NCBI RefSeq assembly: GCF_012933555.1
Contig: NZ_JABBPK010000001.1
Location: 2,334,001 to 2,398,000 of the forward strand
DNA: 64,000 nucleotides
Direction: 5' to 3'
From: Niallia alba
Lineage (GTDB): Bacteria; Bacillota; Bacilli; Bacillales; Cytobacillaceae
Part shown: piece after piece, positions 42,393 through 49,943 of the stretch
Position numbering within the stretch: the stretch's first letter is position 1
Layout of the letters: the number at the start of each line of letters is the position of its first letter
Program-made: the position numbers and the translations under genes
The notes under the pieces: generated by a model
What the model was told of the DNA's origin: nothing
What the model saw: the letters and a program-made list of their open reading frames with translations, nothing else
Databases searched by the model: none

Positions 42393-42989
42393 ATGGAGAA
42401 TAATGTTTTTGAACAGATGGCCAAAAGATACGATACAGAGGATAGAATGGAATTAGCGAAAGTCATTGTGAAGGAAGTAAGAGCAGAACTACATGATTGT
42501 AAATCAAAATCTTTAATAGATTATGGCAGTGGTACTGGTCTAGTTAGTTTAGAATTAGCGGATTTAGTAGATTCTATTTTGTTGGTAGACTCATCAGAAC
42601 AAATGCTGGAGGTTGTGAAAGCTAAAATCATTCACAAGGAAATTATAAACTCACAAGTACTTTATTCCGATTTTACGCAAGAAACTCCTGAACTTAAGGT
42701 AGACATCATTTTAATGTCTCTAGTCCTTCTCCATATACCGGATACTAACAAGATTTTACAACAATTGTTTAATATTTTAAATAAGGACGGCCAGCTTATC
42801 ATTATTGATTTTGACAAAAATGATAAAATAAATCATCCGAAAGTGCATAATGGTTTTTCTCATAAAGAACTGAAAAAAAAATTAGTTGATGCTGGATTTA
42901 CATCAACTAAAATAAATACATTCTACTATGGAGAACGTATTTTTATGAATCAAGATGCTTCGATGTTCATTTCTAATAGTATAAAGTAA
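42393..42989 (+). CDS. Class I SAM-dependent methyltransferase
   Basis: A 198-residue Rossmann methyltransferase: MAKRYDTEDRMELAKVIVKE, motif I SLIDYGSGTGLVSL, motif II ILLVDSSEQMLE, and VDIILMSLVLLHIPDTNKIL with the final IDFDKNDKINHPKVHNGFS. Similar to UbiE/Methyltransf_11 proteins of unknown substrate. ATG behind GAGGAG. It converges on the DMT transporter with a shared terminator. Confidence 0.83.
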   Translation: MENNVFEQMAKRYDTEDRMELAKVIVKEVRAELHDCKSKSLIDYGSGTGLVSLELADLVDSILLVDSSEQMLEVVKAKIIHKEIINSQVLYSDFTQETPELKVDIILMSLVLLHIPDTNKILQQLFNILNKDGQLIIIDFDKNDKINHPKVHNGFSHKELKKKLVDAGFTSTKINTFYYGERIFMNQDASMFISNSIK

Positions 42990-43030
42990 GATTGAAAAAT
43001 GCAGATTCATCCATAGCTAAGGAGCAAGCG

Positions 43031-43060
43031 GAACCCCTTCCATGCTAATAGAAGGGGTCC
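43031..43060. terminator. Bidirectional terminator between convergent genes
   Basis: AACCCCTTC / GAAGGGGTCC stem with an outer G-C-rich extension; T-rich on the plus strand (TTTGTTTATTTTTT). Serves both the methyltransferase and the minus-strand transporter. Confidence 0.7.
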
Positions 43061-43067
43061 CGTTTGT

Positions 43068-43943
43068 TTATTTTTTCTCCATCACAATAAATAAAACACC
43101 AATAACAATAAGAATCGAGCCAATCCAAAAGGTTACACCGATACTTTCTCCTAGAATAAGCCATCCAAGTAATGTTCCGACAACTGGTTGAAAGAAGAAA
43201 AAGATTCCACCACTCGAGGCGTTCAGCATTTGTAACCCACGGTTCCAAAGGAGAAATCCACCGGCAGTTGAAACAATCCCCAAATATAAGAGACCGCCCC
43301 AAATGGTTGGGTGTGTCCATCCAGACGTATCTATTACTTGTAACCTTGGCAACACAAAAGGTGTTAACACAACTAGAGCTACAGAAATGGAATAAGTCGT
43401 TACAACAATTTGTGAATAGTCACTTGGTAAAAGCTTTACAAGTACTGACATTAAAGCCCATGTTAAAGCTGCAATTAGAAGTGCTATTCCGCCTAATTTA
43501 CTCGTTAAATCAATTTCCCCAATTCCAACAATAAAAAAAACTCCAGTTGTAGCGAGACATACGGAAAGCAGCTTTTTTATCGTCAATCGTTCTTTGAGCA
43601 ATAAGCGTGCAAAAATAACCATAAAAGCAGGAGTGGAAGAAGTTATAATCGCGCCCATTTGTGCTGTGGACAGCATAGTACCCGTTTCTTGAGCAACAAT
43701 TGAAATAGTATTTCCAATAATCCCGATGGCTATGATAATAAAAAAATAACGTTTTGCCATTCGCCATTTTTGGCGGGTGGCAAAACCAATGATAAGCAAT
43801 GCCAAGATAGCGACTAAATAGCGTATCCATACAAGCTCAAGTGGGGGAATGACTGCTACTACCACTTTAACAACAACGTACATCCCACCCCAAATGCTGG
43901 CTGCTAATGTTAAATAGATTGATCCTAATATTGTGTTTTTCAT
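43068..43943 (-). CDS. EamA/DMT superfamily transporter
   Basis: A 291-residue protein with ten hydrophobic segments forming two EamA repeats (first: LTLAASIWGGMYVVVKVVVA, LVWIRYLVAILALLIIGF, GAIITSSTPAFMVIFARLLL; second: GGIALLIAALTWALMSVLVK, GLLYLGIVSTAGGFLLWNRG, FFFFQPVVGTLLGWLILGES). These are drug/metabolite exporters of the inner membrane. The ATG has GGAGGAG, which is sequestered in a hairpin behind an 18-codon leader, so expression is probably attenuated at translation. The substrate is unknown; induction by a ribosome-acting compound or by an amino acid shortage is possible. Confidence 0.88.
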   Translation of the reverse strand: MKNTILGSIYLTLAASIWGGMYVVVKVVVAVIPPLELVWIRYLVAILALLIIGFATRQKWRMAKRYFFIIIAIGIIGNTISIVAQETGTMLSTAQMGAIITSSTPAFMVIFARLLLKERLTIKKLLSVCLATTGVFFIVGIGEIDLTSKLGGIALLIAALTWALMSVLVKLLPSDYSQIVVTTYSISVALVVLTPFVLPRLQVIDTSGWTHPTIWGGLLYLGIVSTAGGFLLWNRGLQMLNASSGGIFFFFQPVVGTLLGWLILGESIGVTFWIGSILIVIGVLFIVMEKK

Positions 43944-43949
43944 TTTATT

Positions 43950-44008
43950 CTCCTCCGTTTATTAATAGGTACAAAAGCCCTCAACGGAGAAGTGTAGTCA
44001 CTCTTCTC
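43950..44008 (-). promoter_or_regulatory. Candidate translational attenuator with alternative hairpins
   Basis: Read on the minus strand: segment A GAGAAG (44008-44003), segment B CTTCTCCGTT (43992-43983), segment C AACGGAGGAG (43959-43950), which is the ribosome site of the EamA gene. B pairs with C over 10 bp (one G-U), hiding the site. A pairs with the CTTCTC of B over 6 bp, which would free C. The two structures exclude each other, and segment A begins 4 bases after the leader stop, where a stalled ribosome would cover it. Confidence 0.7.
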
Positions 44009-44011
44009 TCA

Positions 44012-44068
44012 TTAAGAGCAGAAGTGTGCTACTGGTACATCATTTTCAAATAACGGATTCCAATACAT
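44012..44068 (-). CDS. Leader peptide (18 codons) upstream of the EamA exporter
   Basis: ATG with GAGGTG upstream encodes MYWNPLFENDVPVAHFCS and stop. It lies between a promoter (TSS about 44099) and the exporter's attenuator hairpins. Such a short, well-initiated frame directly before a sequestered ribosome site is the pattern of regulatory leader peptides, as in erm and cat genes. It contains aromatic residues, two prolines and one cysteine; which residue or ligand would cause stalling cannot be told. Confidence 0.65.
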   Translation of the reverse strand: MYWNPLFENDVPVAHFCS

Positions 44069-44105
44069 GTTTATTTCACCTCTAACATTTTTCAATTTTG
44101 AATTT

Positions 44106-44111
44106 ATTATA
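44106..44111 (-). promoter_or_regulatory. Extended -10 promoter for leader and EamA gene
   Basis: On the minus strand TGTTATAAT, an extended -10 box (TGnTATAAT). No good -35 box is visible 15-18 bases upstream. Transcription would start near 44099, 30 bases before the leader ATG. Confidence 0.6.
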
Positions 44112-44284
44112 ACAGAATTTGTTAATTTTAAGTTTGCTATTTTGTAATATATTAGATGGATTGTAATTTTCATGGAGAACGTCCTTCTTATACTCATTGA
44201 AACAGCAAGGAATCATAATGAAACTAATTGGATTAATAAACGTAAGTAGAATAAGAATCAATTCAAAAACCAATTGGAGGGGAA

Positions 44285-44385
44285 ATGAAGAAAATTGTAT
44301 TCTTGATATTATCAGGTTTTTTTCTATTTATGCCAGGAATGTGACAAATTCAAAAACTAAACAAGTTCCTAAGAAACAAGAATAA
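44285..44385 (+). pseudogene. Small exported protein, broken
   Basis: ATG behind GGAGGGGAA gives a signal-like segment (MKKIVFLILSGFFLFMPGM) and an immediate stop. Another frame continues hydrophilic residues (VTNSKTKQVPKKQE) to a stop at 44383. Probably a small lipoprotein or secreted peptide with a shift near the signal end; an intact 19-residue hydrophobic peptide is the alternative. Confidence 0.35.
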
Positions 44386-44407
44386 CCTAATAATGGAGGG
44401 TGATAAA

Positions 44408-44743
44408 ATGAAAAAAGTTGTTTGGGCTATCATTACTTTCGGTGTAATTATTTTTGTTAACTGGGGCTTGGCTAGCATTTTTCATAATAGTTTTATTGAT
44501 TGGTCTTTGTTATCAGGATTGGCTGCTGCAATTATCATCGCCTTTTTTAACTCTTCTGGTGGGTTTACGTCTGATTTGGCTGATGCAAGGCTTCAAAGTG
44601 GCAATAATGATGAACATTGGGCTGCAAAAGAAGTACGAACAAAAATAACTAGGCAAAAACGTAGTTTCCAACCTACCATTTCATTTTACGTTTCTTTAGG
44701 GTATACCATTATCGCGGGAATATTTTCTTTCTTTTATTTTTAA
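44408..44743 (+). CDS. Membrane protein with three TM segments (111 aa)
   Basis: Hydrophobic segments VVWAIITFGVIIFVNWGLAS, LLSGLAAAIIIAFFNSSGGF and the C-terminal FYVSLGYTIIAGIFSFFYF, with a charged loop containing TKITRQKRSFQP. It is of the size and topology of DUF3899-type proteins, but I am not sure of the family. Start ATG 44408 behind GGAGGGTGA, not the upstream ATG. Confidence 0.6.
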   Translation: MKKVVWAIITFGVIIFVNWGLASIFHNSFIDWSLLSGLAAAIIIAFFNSSGGFTSDLADARLQSGNNDEHWAAKEVRTKITRQKRSFQPTISFYVSLGYTIIAGIFSFFYF

Positions 44744-44844
44744 AAACATTAATTTCAATTGGAAACAAAGTTTTGCTAAAGGAAGGTAATGATTGAGCAA
44801 GATTAAATGTAGTGAAAAGTAGCGTACATCTATATAGTTCATTC

Positions 44845-44872
44845 AAAGTGATCAATGGATGATCACTTTTTT
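44845..44872 (+). terminator. Rho-independent terminator
   Basis: AAAGTGATCA pairs with TGATCACTTT, followed by TTT. Confidence 0.75.
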
Positions 44873-44926
44873 GATGTGAAAATTCAACAGTTGGAATATT
44901 ATGTTATTATTAGTATAGAAAAATAT

Positions 44927-46329
44927 CACTAGTGTTGCATAAATGTTGTTAGAATATTCAGTTTAAATATGTCCCCTGTTAAGAGCCAAAAAAGTAAATA
45001 CCCAACTAAAGGTGGATCCATCCATTTGGAAATTTTTTTACAATTAGACTTAAGAGACGACGACAATTTGTTTATTAAGGAATGGTTTTTCCTTCAATCT
45101 TTCGAAGCCAAATATGTGCTGGTTTCCACAAAGCTGCCCGTAAATATCGGCTAATTTGTAGGGTTTTTCGTTTACTTTTTGTCTCGATTTGTGCGAGAAC
45201 ATGCAGGCAAAAAACAATAAGTGCGATAAACACTTGATTCTGAATTGCCCATTCGCTTTGGCCGTAAAACTTTTTGATATGGAGATGTTGTTTAATCCAT
45301 TTGAAAAATAACTCAATCGCCCAGCGTGATTTATACATCTTTGAGATTTCTTCAGCACTTAAATCAAAACGATTTGTGATTAAATGAAGCTCATTTCCTT
45401 TTGAATCAATCACTTTTAGAAGACGAAAGTAATTTTCGGCACGGTTTTGCGTCGTACCAATCAACACCATTTGATCCGACAAAACAGATGTATTCTCGGG
45501 TAGTTTAAAATCGTAAACCTCCCGTATGACTGCGTTTTTTCGCAGCCTAGAAAGGAAAAAGTAGCCGTCATCTGTCATCCGATCAAAGCGTTCGTAGTCT
45601 AAGTAACCACGGTCAAACACATACATACATTCCTTGTCATCAACCATTACTTCAAGCTGACCGCGGTCATGTTCTTTGGCCGTTGTCATAATGGCCTTTT
45701 CGGGATAGGATATACCTTTTTCCATAAACACAAGGCGTAAGTGCAATTTAACACCCGCTTTTGTTTTGCGGAATTTTGCCCATTTATGATTAGTCAAATT
45801 GAGAGGCAATGTGCTTGAATCAATGATTTTTAATGGCATCACAAGTTTCGTGTTGTGCGTTTTGGCATGAATTTGTGAAACTAAATCAAGGAAAAGCTTT
45901 TGGAATAAGTCTGGATTCATGCCATTTAAACGGCGTGAGAGTTGGGAAATACTGATAGAATCAAGATCAATGCCCTTTTGCAGTTGATCATCGAAAAGAC
46001 AATCGCTCAGCGCATGCAGACTTTCGACTTCTTCTAGCTGCGCAAAAAGTAATAATTTTAGAAATGACTCTGTCGTTAGTTTTTTCGTATAGAAATCTAA
46101 TTTCAACGTTTTCACGTTTTCTTCAAATAATTGAAGATTTATTGGTGAAAACCATTGTCCAAATGAAGTTTTTCGTGTAATCTTGTCCATGCGATAGTCC
46201 TTTTTAGTGGATTTGGACGGGTTACCACCTAACTTATCCATTATAAAGGACTTTTTCTTTGCATAAAATGATAAAATTGAACATTTCAAGTATTTTTAAT
46301 AGTTAAATTAAATTAACGCAACACTAGTG
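44927..46329 (-). mobile_element. IS4-family insertion sequence, copy 2 (1403 bp)
   Basis: Same end sequence CACTAGTGTTGC at both sides in inverse orientation; 9-bp duplication GAAAAATAT at 44918-44926 and 46330-46338. Same length as copy 1 at 10492 and opposite orientation. It inserted between genes; no coding sequence appears interrupted. Confidence 0.95.
45075..46190 (-). CDS. IS4-family transposase
   Basis: A 371-residue protein nearly identical to the transposase at 10632 (differences such as ENVKTLKLDF for ETVKTLKLDY). DDE residues in KIIDSSTLPL and VFDRGYLDYERFDR and the YREK block YKSRWAIELFFKWIK are intact. Starts at MDKITRK, position 46190; the longer open frame extends into the element end and has no ribosome site. 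Confidence 0.95.
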   Translation of the reverse strand: MDKITRKTSFGQWFSPINLQLFEENVKTLKLDFYTKKLTTESFLKLLLFAQLEEVESLHALSDCLFDDQLQKGIDLDSISISQLSRRLNGMNPDLFQKLFLDLVSQIHAKTHNTKLVMPLKIIDSSTLPLNLTNHKWAKFRKTKAGVKLHLRLVFMEKGISYPEKAIMTTAKEHDRGQLEVMVDDKECMYVFDRGYLDYERFDRMTDDGYFFLSRLRKNAVIREVYDFKLPENTSVLSDQMVLIGTTQNRAENYFRLLKVIDSKGNELHLITNRFDLSAEEISKMYKSRWAIELFFKWIKQHLHIKKFYGQSEWAIQNQVFIALIVFCLHVLAQIETKSKRKTLQISRYLRAALWKPAHIWLRKIEGKTIP

Positions 46330-46482
46330 GAAAAATATAACAGGTTTATTTTTTTTATAAAAAAATAAGGAGATAGCTATTTTAGAAGAGTTATCATTTG
46401 TTATCAAAATGGAAGAAGTTATAGTCAACAGGGAAAATTAAAATATCTCTCTAAACACAAAATCGATAGGAGTGTTATATAA

Positions 46483-47025
46483 ATGGGAGAACCAAAAAAT
46501 ACTAAAAAGAAACGCAGCAAATGGATGAAATATTCAATAGGGCTAGTTGTTTTATTAGTAGTTGTTAGTGGTTCAATTGGTTTTTATATGCATTATATGG
46601 TAAAAGGAAGTAATGACGCCTTTGTTGCCGAAACGAAAGAGGGAGAGGTTCTCGACGAAATGGTTGGAGATAGTATAGATTATTCCTATTGGAATAAGGA
46701 TAAGGTTATCACTACTATGCATAAAATGACTCACCAAAAGGTATACGCTACTGATAAATGGGGAGCGGTACAAATGACGGAAGATAGAGTGGAAAAGCTT
46801 TATGAAGTTGTAAAAAACAGCAGTTTTTCCAATAAAGATATCCTTATAAGCATATTAGATAAATGGAAAGCGGGAGATTTTAATTCTGTGGATGAGGATC
46901 ATAATTATTTTTGGCAATATCAAGATGGAACAGTAGGGAAAGCAACCGGCATCATGAGTGAAGAGGACGAACAAAGTTTCATAGAAAGTACATTCGAATT
47001 ATATAAAAAAGATGCAAAGGAATGA
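46483..47025 (+). CDS. DUF6241-like membrane-anchored protein
   Basis: A 180-residue protein with a Lys/Arg-rich start, one membrane helix (YSIGLVVLLVVVSGSIGFYM) and an exposed helical domain: HKMTHQKVYATDKWGAVQMT, RVEKLYEVVKNSSFSN and DEDHNYFWQYQDGTVGKATG. These phrases match my memory of DUF6241 in Bacillus. Function unknown. ATG behind AGGAGTG. The next gene in frame (DUF1835) started right at its stop but is now broken. Confidence 0.7.
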   Translation: MGEPKNTKKKRSKWMKYSIGLVVLLVVVSGSIGFYMHYMVKGSNDAFVAETKEGEVLDEMVGDSIDYSYWNKDKVITTMHKMTHQKVYATDKWGAVQMTEDRVEKLYEVVKNSSFSNKDILISILDKWKAGDFNSVDEDHNYFWQYQDGTVGKATGIMSEEDEQSFIESTFELYKKDAKE

Positions 47026-47026
47026 A

Positions 47027-47289
47027 TTTCCCGTTTTCTTTATGAATGTTTTTCCGATAATTTTTCAATCGGTCCACTATGTAATATAGAAGAGAAAAAG
47101 GGACTTTCTCTTAGGCATAAATGGTTTATAAACCATATTAATATGGATGAAGAGTACTTGTATAAGGATCAGCATAGTTTCAACAATACTATTCTGGAAT
47201 TGAAAGACATGAGTGATCAAACTCGTATAATGATTTGGGCATGCGAGAATTCTGATGAACAAACAGCGCAACGTTTTGTTCTTTCTTTA
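47027..47289 (+). pseudogene. DUF1835 domain, decayed, left of IS insertion
   Basis: Open from just after the preceding stop: SDNFSIGPLCNIEEKKGL, LRHKWFINHINMDEEY, and IMIWACENSDEQTAQRFVLS, which match the DUF1835 domain (DDFSIGP, IWTGENAHEQTGLRFVL). The family N-terminus is missing, so the gene was already truncated. The frame then enters the IS3-type element at 47290 and resumes at 49085 if one TTTA is removed. Confidence 0.65.
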
Positions 47290-47351
47290 CGGTGTTTGTC
47301 AAGATAGTTGTCGCATTTAACTTGTTTACTAGTGTAAGAACGTAAGGGTAA

Positions 47352-47418
47352 CTACCGCGCTTTGCTTGGTGGCCTTCTCATCAAAGAACAGAATTCATTC
47401 TGTTCTTTGATGAGAAGG
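47352..47418 (-). other. Second copy of the 22-bp hairpin/GA-loop/tail module
   Basis: Read on the minus strand: CCTTCTCATCAAAGAACAGA-AT, loop GA, its exact inverse, then the tail CCACCAAGCAAAGCGCGG-TAG. Stem length (22 bp), CCTT/AAGG ends, loop and tail match the module in the ISLre2 element at 12160-12227; the stem sequence is unrelated and the tail lacks one G. It lies 33 bases after the orfB stop, before the element end. Confidence 0.8.
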
Positions 47419-47450
47419 GAATGGGTAGTTCAAGCTCAGTCGCAGTGGGG

Positions 47451-48503
47451 CTATTTTGTTCCATCCTTTTCTATCTTGTCCTTTATTGGGTTTAAAGCCA
47501 CTGAATCATGTGCACTCCAGTCTCTAGTTGAGCGCGTCCAACGTTCTGGATGCTTTTGTTTCGCTAGTTCATAAACTTCTTTGCGCTTTTTCAGTATCCC
47601 AATATGCGCACCTGTGTGGCATTGTTCTGGCGTCACAAAATTTATACCACTGTGTAAATGTATACAGTTATACCAATTCACAAATCTTAATGCCCATTCA
47701 CGTGCAGCCTCAAGTGTTTCAAAGCCTCTGTACGGGAATTCAGGTCGATATTTCAGAGTCCGAAACATTGCTTCAGAATAGGGATTGTCATTACTTACTC
47801 TTGGTCTTGAATAAGAGCTTTGGATCCCTAATTTTTCAAGTAATACCTGAAATGTTGCGGCTTTCATGGGACTGCCATTATCGGAATGTAAAACGAGTGG
47901 TTTACCTTGGATTTTTTCACTAATAATCGTCTTCTTCATTAAATCTTCAGCGTGTTTTGCCTCCTCTGACTCCCAAATCTCCCAACCTACGATTTTTCTA
48001 CTAAAAATATCGATAATTAAGTAGAGTCGATAAAACAAGCCTTTCACCGGCCCTTTTAACCACGTTATATCCCATGTCCATACCTGGTTTGGGGCTACTG
48101 CTAAATGACTTTCTGGTAATCTACCCTCGGGCTTTTTGCTTCTTCCCCGATGATTTTGCATTTTATGCTCACGAAGAACTCTATAAAAGCTAGATTCGGA
48201 GGCGATATAAATGCATTGATCTGCTAATTTTGGCACGATTTGAGTAGGCGGTAGGTCTACAAATTCCTCTTTTTTAACAACCTCCAGTATCTCTTGTTTT
48301 TCCTCTATCGTTAATTTATTTTTTGGCTCTGGACGTAACGCAATAGGGCGTTGATCCTCCTTGATTCCACCTTCTGAAATCCAGCGTTCATAGGTGCGAA
48401 CGCTAATGTTCAATTCTTTACACGCCGGGGCTAATCGCGCACCATTTTGGTTTGCTTCTTGGATGAGTTCTACTGCTAGTGCGCGATCTGACGGGCTGAT
48501 CAT
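47451..48503 (-). CDS. IS3-family transposase OrfB
   Basis: A 350-residue integrase-type protein. An N-terminal helix-turn-helix (LAPACKELNISVRTYERW), then the DDE core: Asp in NQVWTWDITWLKG, Asp in LVLHSDNGSPMKA, and Glu in SNDNPYSEAMFRTLKYRPEF, ending FVTPEQCHTGAHIGIL. Its ATG overlaps the orfA stop as ATGA, implying coupled translation and not frameshift fusion. All catalytic residues are present. Confidence 0.92.
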   Translation of the reverse strand: MISPSDRALAVELIQEANQNGARLAPACKELNISVRTYERWISEGGIKEDQRPIALRPEPKNKLTIEEKQEILEVVKKEEFVDLPPTQIVPKLADQCIYIASESSFYRVLREHKMQNHRGRSKKPEGRLPESHLAVAPNQVWTWDITWLKGPVKGLFYRLYLIIDIFSRKIVGWEIWESEEAKHAEDLMKKTIISEKIQGKPLVLHSDNGSPMKAATFQVLLEKLGIQSSYSRPRVSNDNPYSEAMFRTLKYRPEFPYRGFETLEAAREWALRFVNWYNCIHLHSGINFVTPEQCHTGAHIGILKKRKEVYELAKQKHPERWTRSTRDWSAHDSVALNPIKDKIEKDGTK

Positions 48504-49012
48504 TCGTCCTCTTGGTCCCCCCAGATCGCTTGGGCCTTTTTTCTTAATAGTAATAAGGCTGCAGCTTCTGCCAATGCTTTTTCTTTTTTACGCAAATCTT
48601 TCTCTAATGCCTTTCCTCGCTTTTTCTCCTCTTTTAATTCTTGATTTAACTGCTTTGTTTGACTAGATTCTCGCCCATTTGCATTAAGGCATGAATCTCG
48701 CCATGCGTCAATCTGTTCTTTATAAAGTCCCTTTTTTCGACAATACTCCGCTAGCTCCGCACCATTCATTGAGTATGTTTCCATAACTATGAGAAACTTA
48801 TCTTCACTGCTCCAGTGTTCAGAACTTTGTCCATCTCCGGGTGTGGGGTTTCCAGATGATCTAGCCTCTTTTCTCCACTTGTAAAGCGTGGGTTCAGTAA
48901 TGCCCAACTCTTCACTTAATTGGCCAACCGATTCATTAGTGGGGGGCATCATTCTCTTAATAATTGATGCTTTCTCTTCCTTTGTATAACGTTTACCATT
49001 ATTACTTTTCAT
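48500..49012 (-). CDS. IS3-family transposase OrfA
   Basis: A 170-residue protein with HTH_Tnp_1-like segments (SVGQLSEELGITEPTLYKWR, NGAELAEYCRKKGLYKEQID) and a lysine/glutamate coiled coil (QLNQELKEEKKRGKALEKDL). Start at the ATG behind GGAGG; the in-frame ATG at 49048 lies in the element end. Confidence 0.88.
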   Translation of the reverse strand: MKSNNGKRYTKEEKASIIKRMMPPTNESVGQLSEELGITEPTLYKWRKEARSSGNPTPGDGQSSEHWSSEDKFLIVMETYSMNGAELAEYCRKKGLYKEQIDAWRDSCLNANGRESSQTKQLNQELKEEKKRGKALEKDLRKKEKALAEAAALLLLRKKAQAIWGDQEDE

Positions 49013-49084
49013 GTCGATCAACCTCCGTGTATGATTTAAACTATACACTAAAGTTCCCTACGACATCTATCCTAACAGAGGGGG

Positions 49085-49274
49085 TTTATTAAAAAATAAA
49101 AAGAATGATATTTTAATTGGGGAGATTATTGGGCATCTCAATCAGAGAATCGGTGATGAGTATTTTGAATACAGATTAATCTAATTGGTATTAAATGGGG
49201 TATTTGAAATAGAAGGAGTACCAAAAGTGATGAGGTTTTATAGTGTGAAGCTTCATGAGAAATATAGGAGTTAA
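49085..49274 (+). pseudogene. DUF3658 domain remnant, right of IS insertion
   Basis: After the IS the frame continues LLKNKKNDILIGEIIGHLNQ, RIGDEYFEYRLI, an in-frame TAA, then VLNGVFEIEGVPKVMRFYSV and KLHEKYRS. That is the C-terminal DUF3658 domain. The link between DUF1835 and DUF3658 is shortened and one stop codon interrupts it, so decay preceded or accompanied the IS insertion. Confidence 0.65.
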
Positions 49275-49303
49275 AAAGTGGTCATTCTTTGATCACTTTT
49301 TTC
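49274..49303 (+). terminator. Rho-independent terminator
   Basis: AAAAGTGGTCA pairs with TGATCACTTTT (one G-U), followed by TT. It follows the stop of the DUF3658 remnant. Confidence 0.7.
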
Positions 49304-49415
49304 TTGATATTTATTAGTACATTCAAATAAAAAAGTAGGAATTAATCTTAAGGTGAAAAAAAATTTCGGCCAAAAGTTAAATAGAACCGTCTTATTATTA
49401 TAAGTAAGAAAGTAG

Positions 49416-49943
49416 GTGAGGGACATAAGTACCGAGAATACAGAAGAAAATGAAAAAGAAGTAACTTTTATAAGGCTTTTTCAGCAATACGAGCATGACA
49501 TATACCGGATGGCTTATGTTTATGTCAAAAATAAAGAGGATGCATTAGATATTGTACAAGAAACCGCTTATCGTTCTTTTCTAAAGCTTAGCAGTTTAAA
49601 GGATTTATCGTTGTTTAAGTCATGGTTATTAAAAATTGCGATAAACTGTTCCATTGATTTGTTAAGAAAAAATAAGAAATTAGTTTATTTTCAAGTGGAA
49701 AGTACATTAGAATCTTCAAGTCCTATTAAAGAGGATATTCCACTTTCAATATCTTTACAAGATCTATTGGTTATATTAAACGAAGAGGAAAAGACGGTAG
49801 TATTGCTAAAGTATTATCAGAGTTATACGTTTAATGAGATATCAGACTTGTTAAATATGCCACTAAGTACAGTCAAATCTGTGTTATATCGTGCGCTTGA
49901 GAAACTTCGGAAAAAAGTAAGGAGGGTGGATATGTATGGATAA
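49416..49943 (+). CDS. RNA polymerase sigma factor, ECF type
   Basis: About 172 residues: sigma region 2 (FQQYEHDIYRMAYVYVKNKE, DALDIVQETAYRSFLKLSSL, FKSWLLKIAINCSIDLLRK) and region 4 (EEEKTVVLLKYYQSYTFNEI, LLNMPLSTVKSVLYRALEKL). Similar to the SigV/SigM class. Overlaps the next gene by 8 bases, a putative anti-sigma factor, so the two regulate each other. GTG 49416 lies inside the sequence AGGTGAGG, which is the best ribosome site; by spacing the true start is probably ATA 49425 (then STENTEENEKEV). Confidence 0.88.
   Translation: MRDISTENTEENEKEVTFIRLFQQYEHDIYRMAYVYVKNKEDALDIVQETAYRSFLKLSSLKDLSLFKSWLLKIAINCSIDLLRKNKKLVYFQVESTLESSSPIKEDIPLSISLQDLLVILNEEEKTVVLLKYYQSYTFNEISDLLNMPLSTVKSVLYRALEKLRKKVRRVDMYG

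Larger units (their letters stand above)
47290..49084 (-). mobile_element. IS3-type element in DUF1835 pseudogene (1795 bp)
   Basis: Inner ends are similar: TGTCAAGATAGTTGTCG at the left and, read inward from the right, TGTTAGGATAGATGTCG. The 4-bp repeat TTTA (47286-47289, 49085-49088) is inferred because removing one copy restores the host frame as SLLKNKKNDI. It carries orfA and orfB on the minus strand and a 22-bp hairpin module after orfB. The exact ends are less certain than for the other elements. Confidence 0.8.

Noticed and set aside
43172-43534. Plus-strand reading frame opposite the EamA gene
   Set aside because: It is antisense to a well-supported transporter, with no ribosome site.
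47528-47923. Plus-strand frame opposite the IS3 OrfB
   Set aside because: Shadow of the transposase gene; the opposite strand carries all catalytic motifs.
49354-49391. Possible autoregulated ECF promoter (TGAAAA and CGTC) before the sigma gene
   Set aside because: Spacing is 28 bases instead of about 16, so the boxes do not form a promoter.
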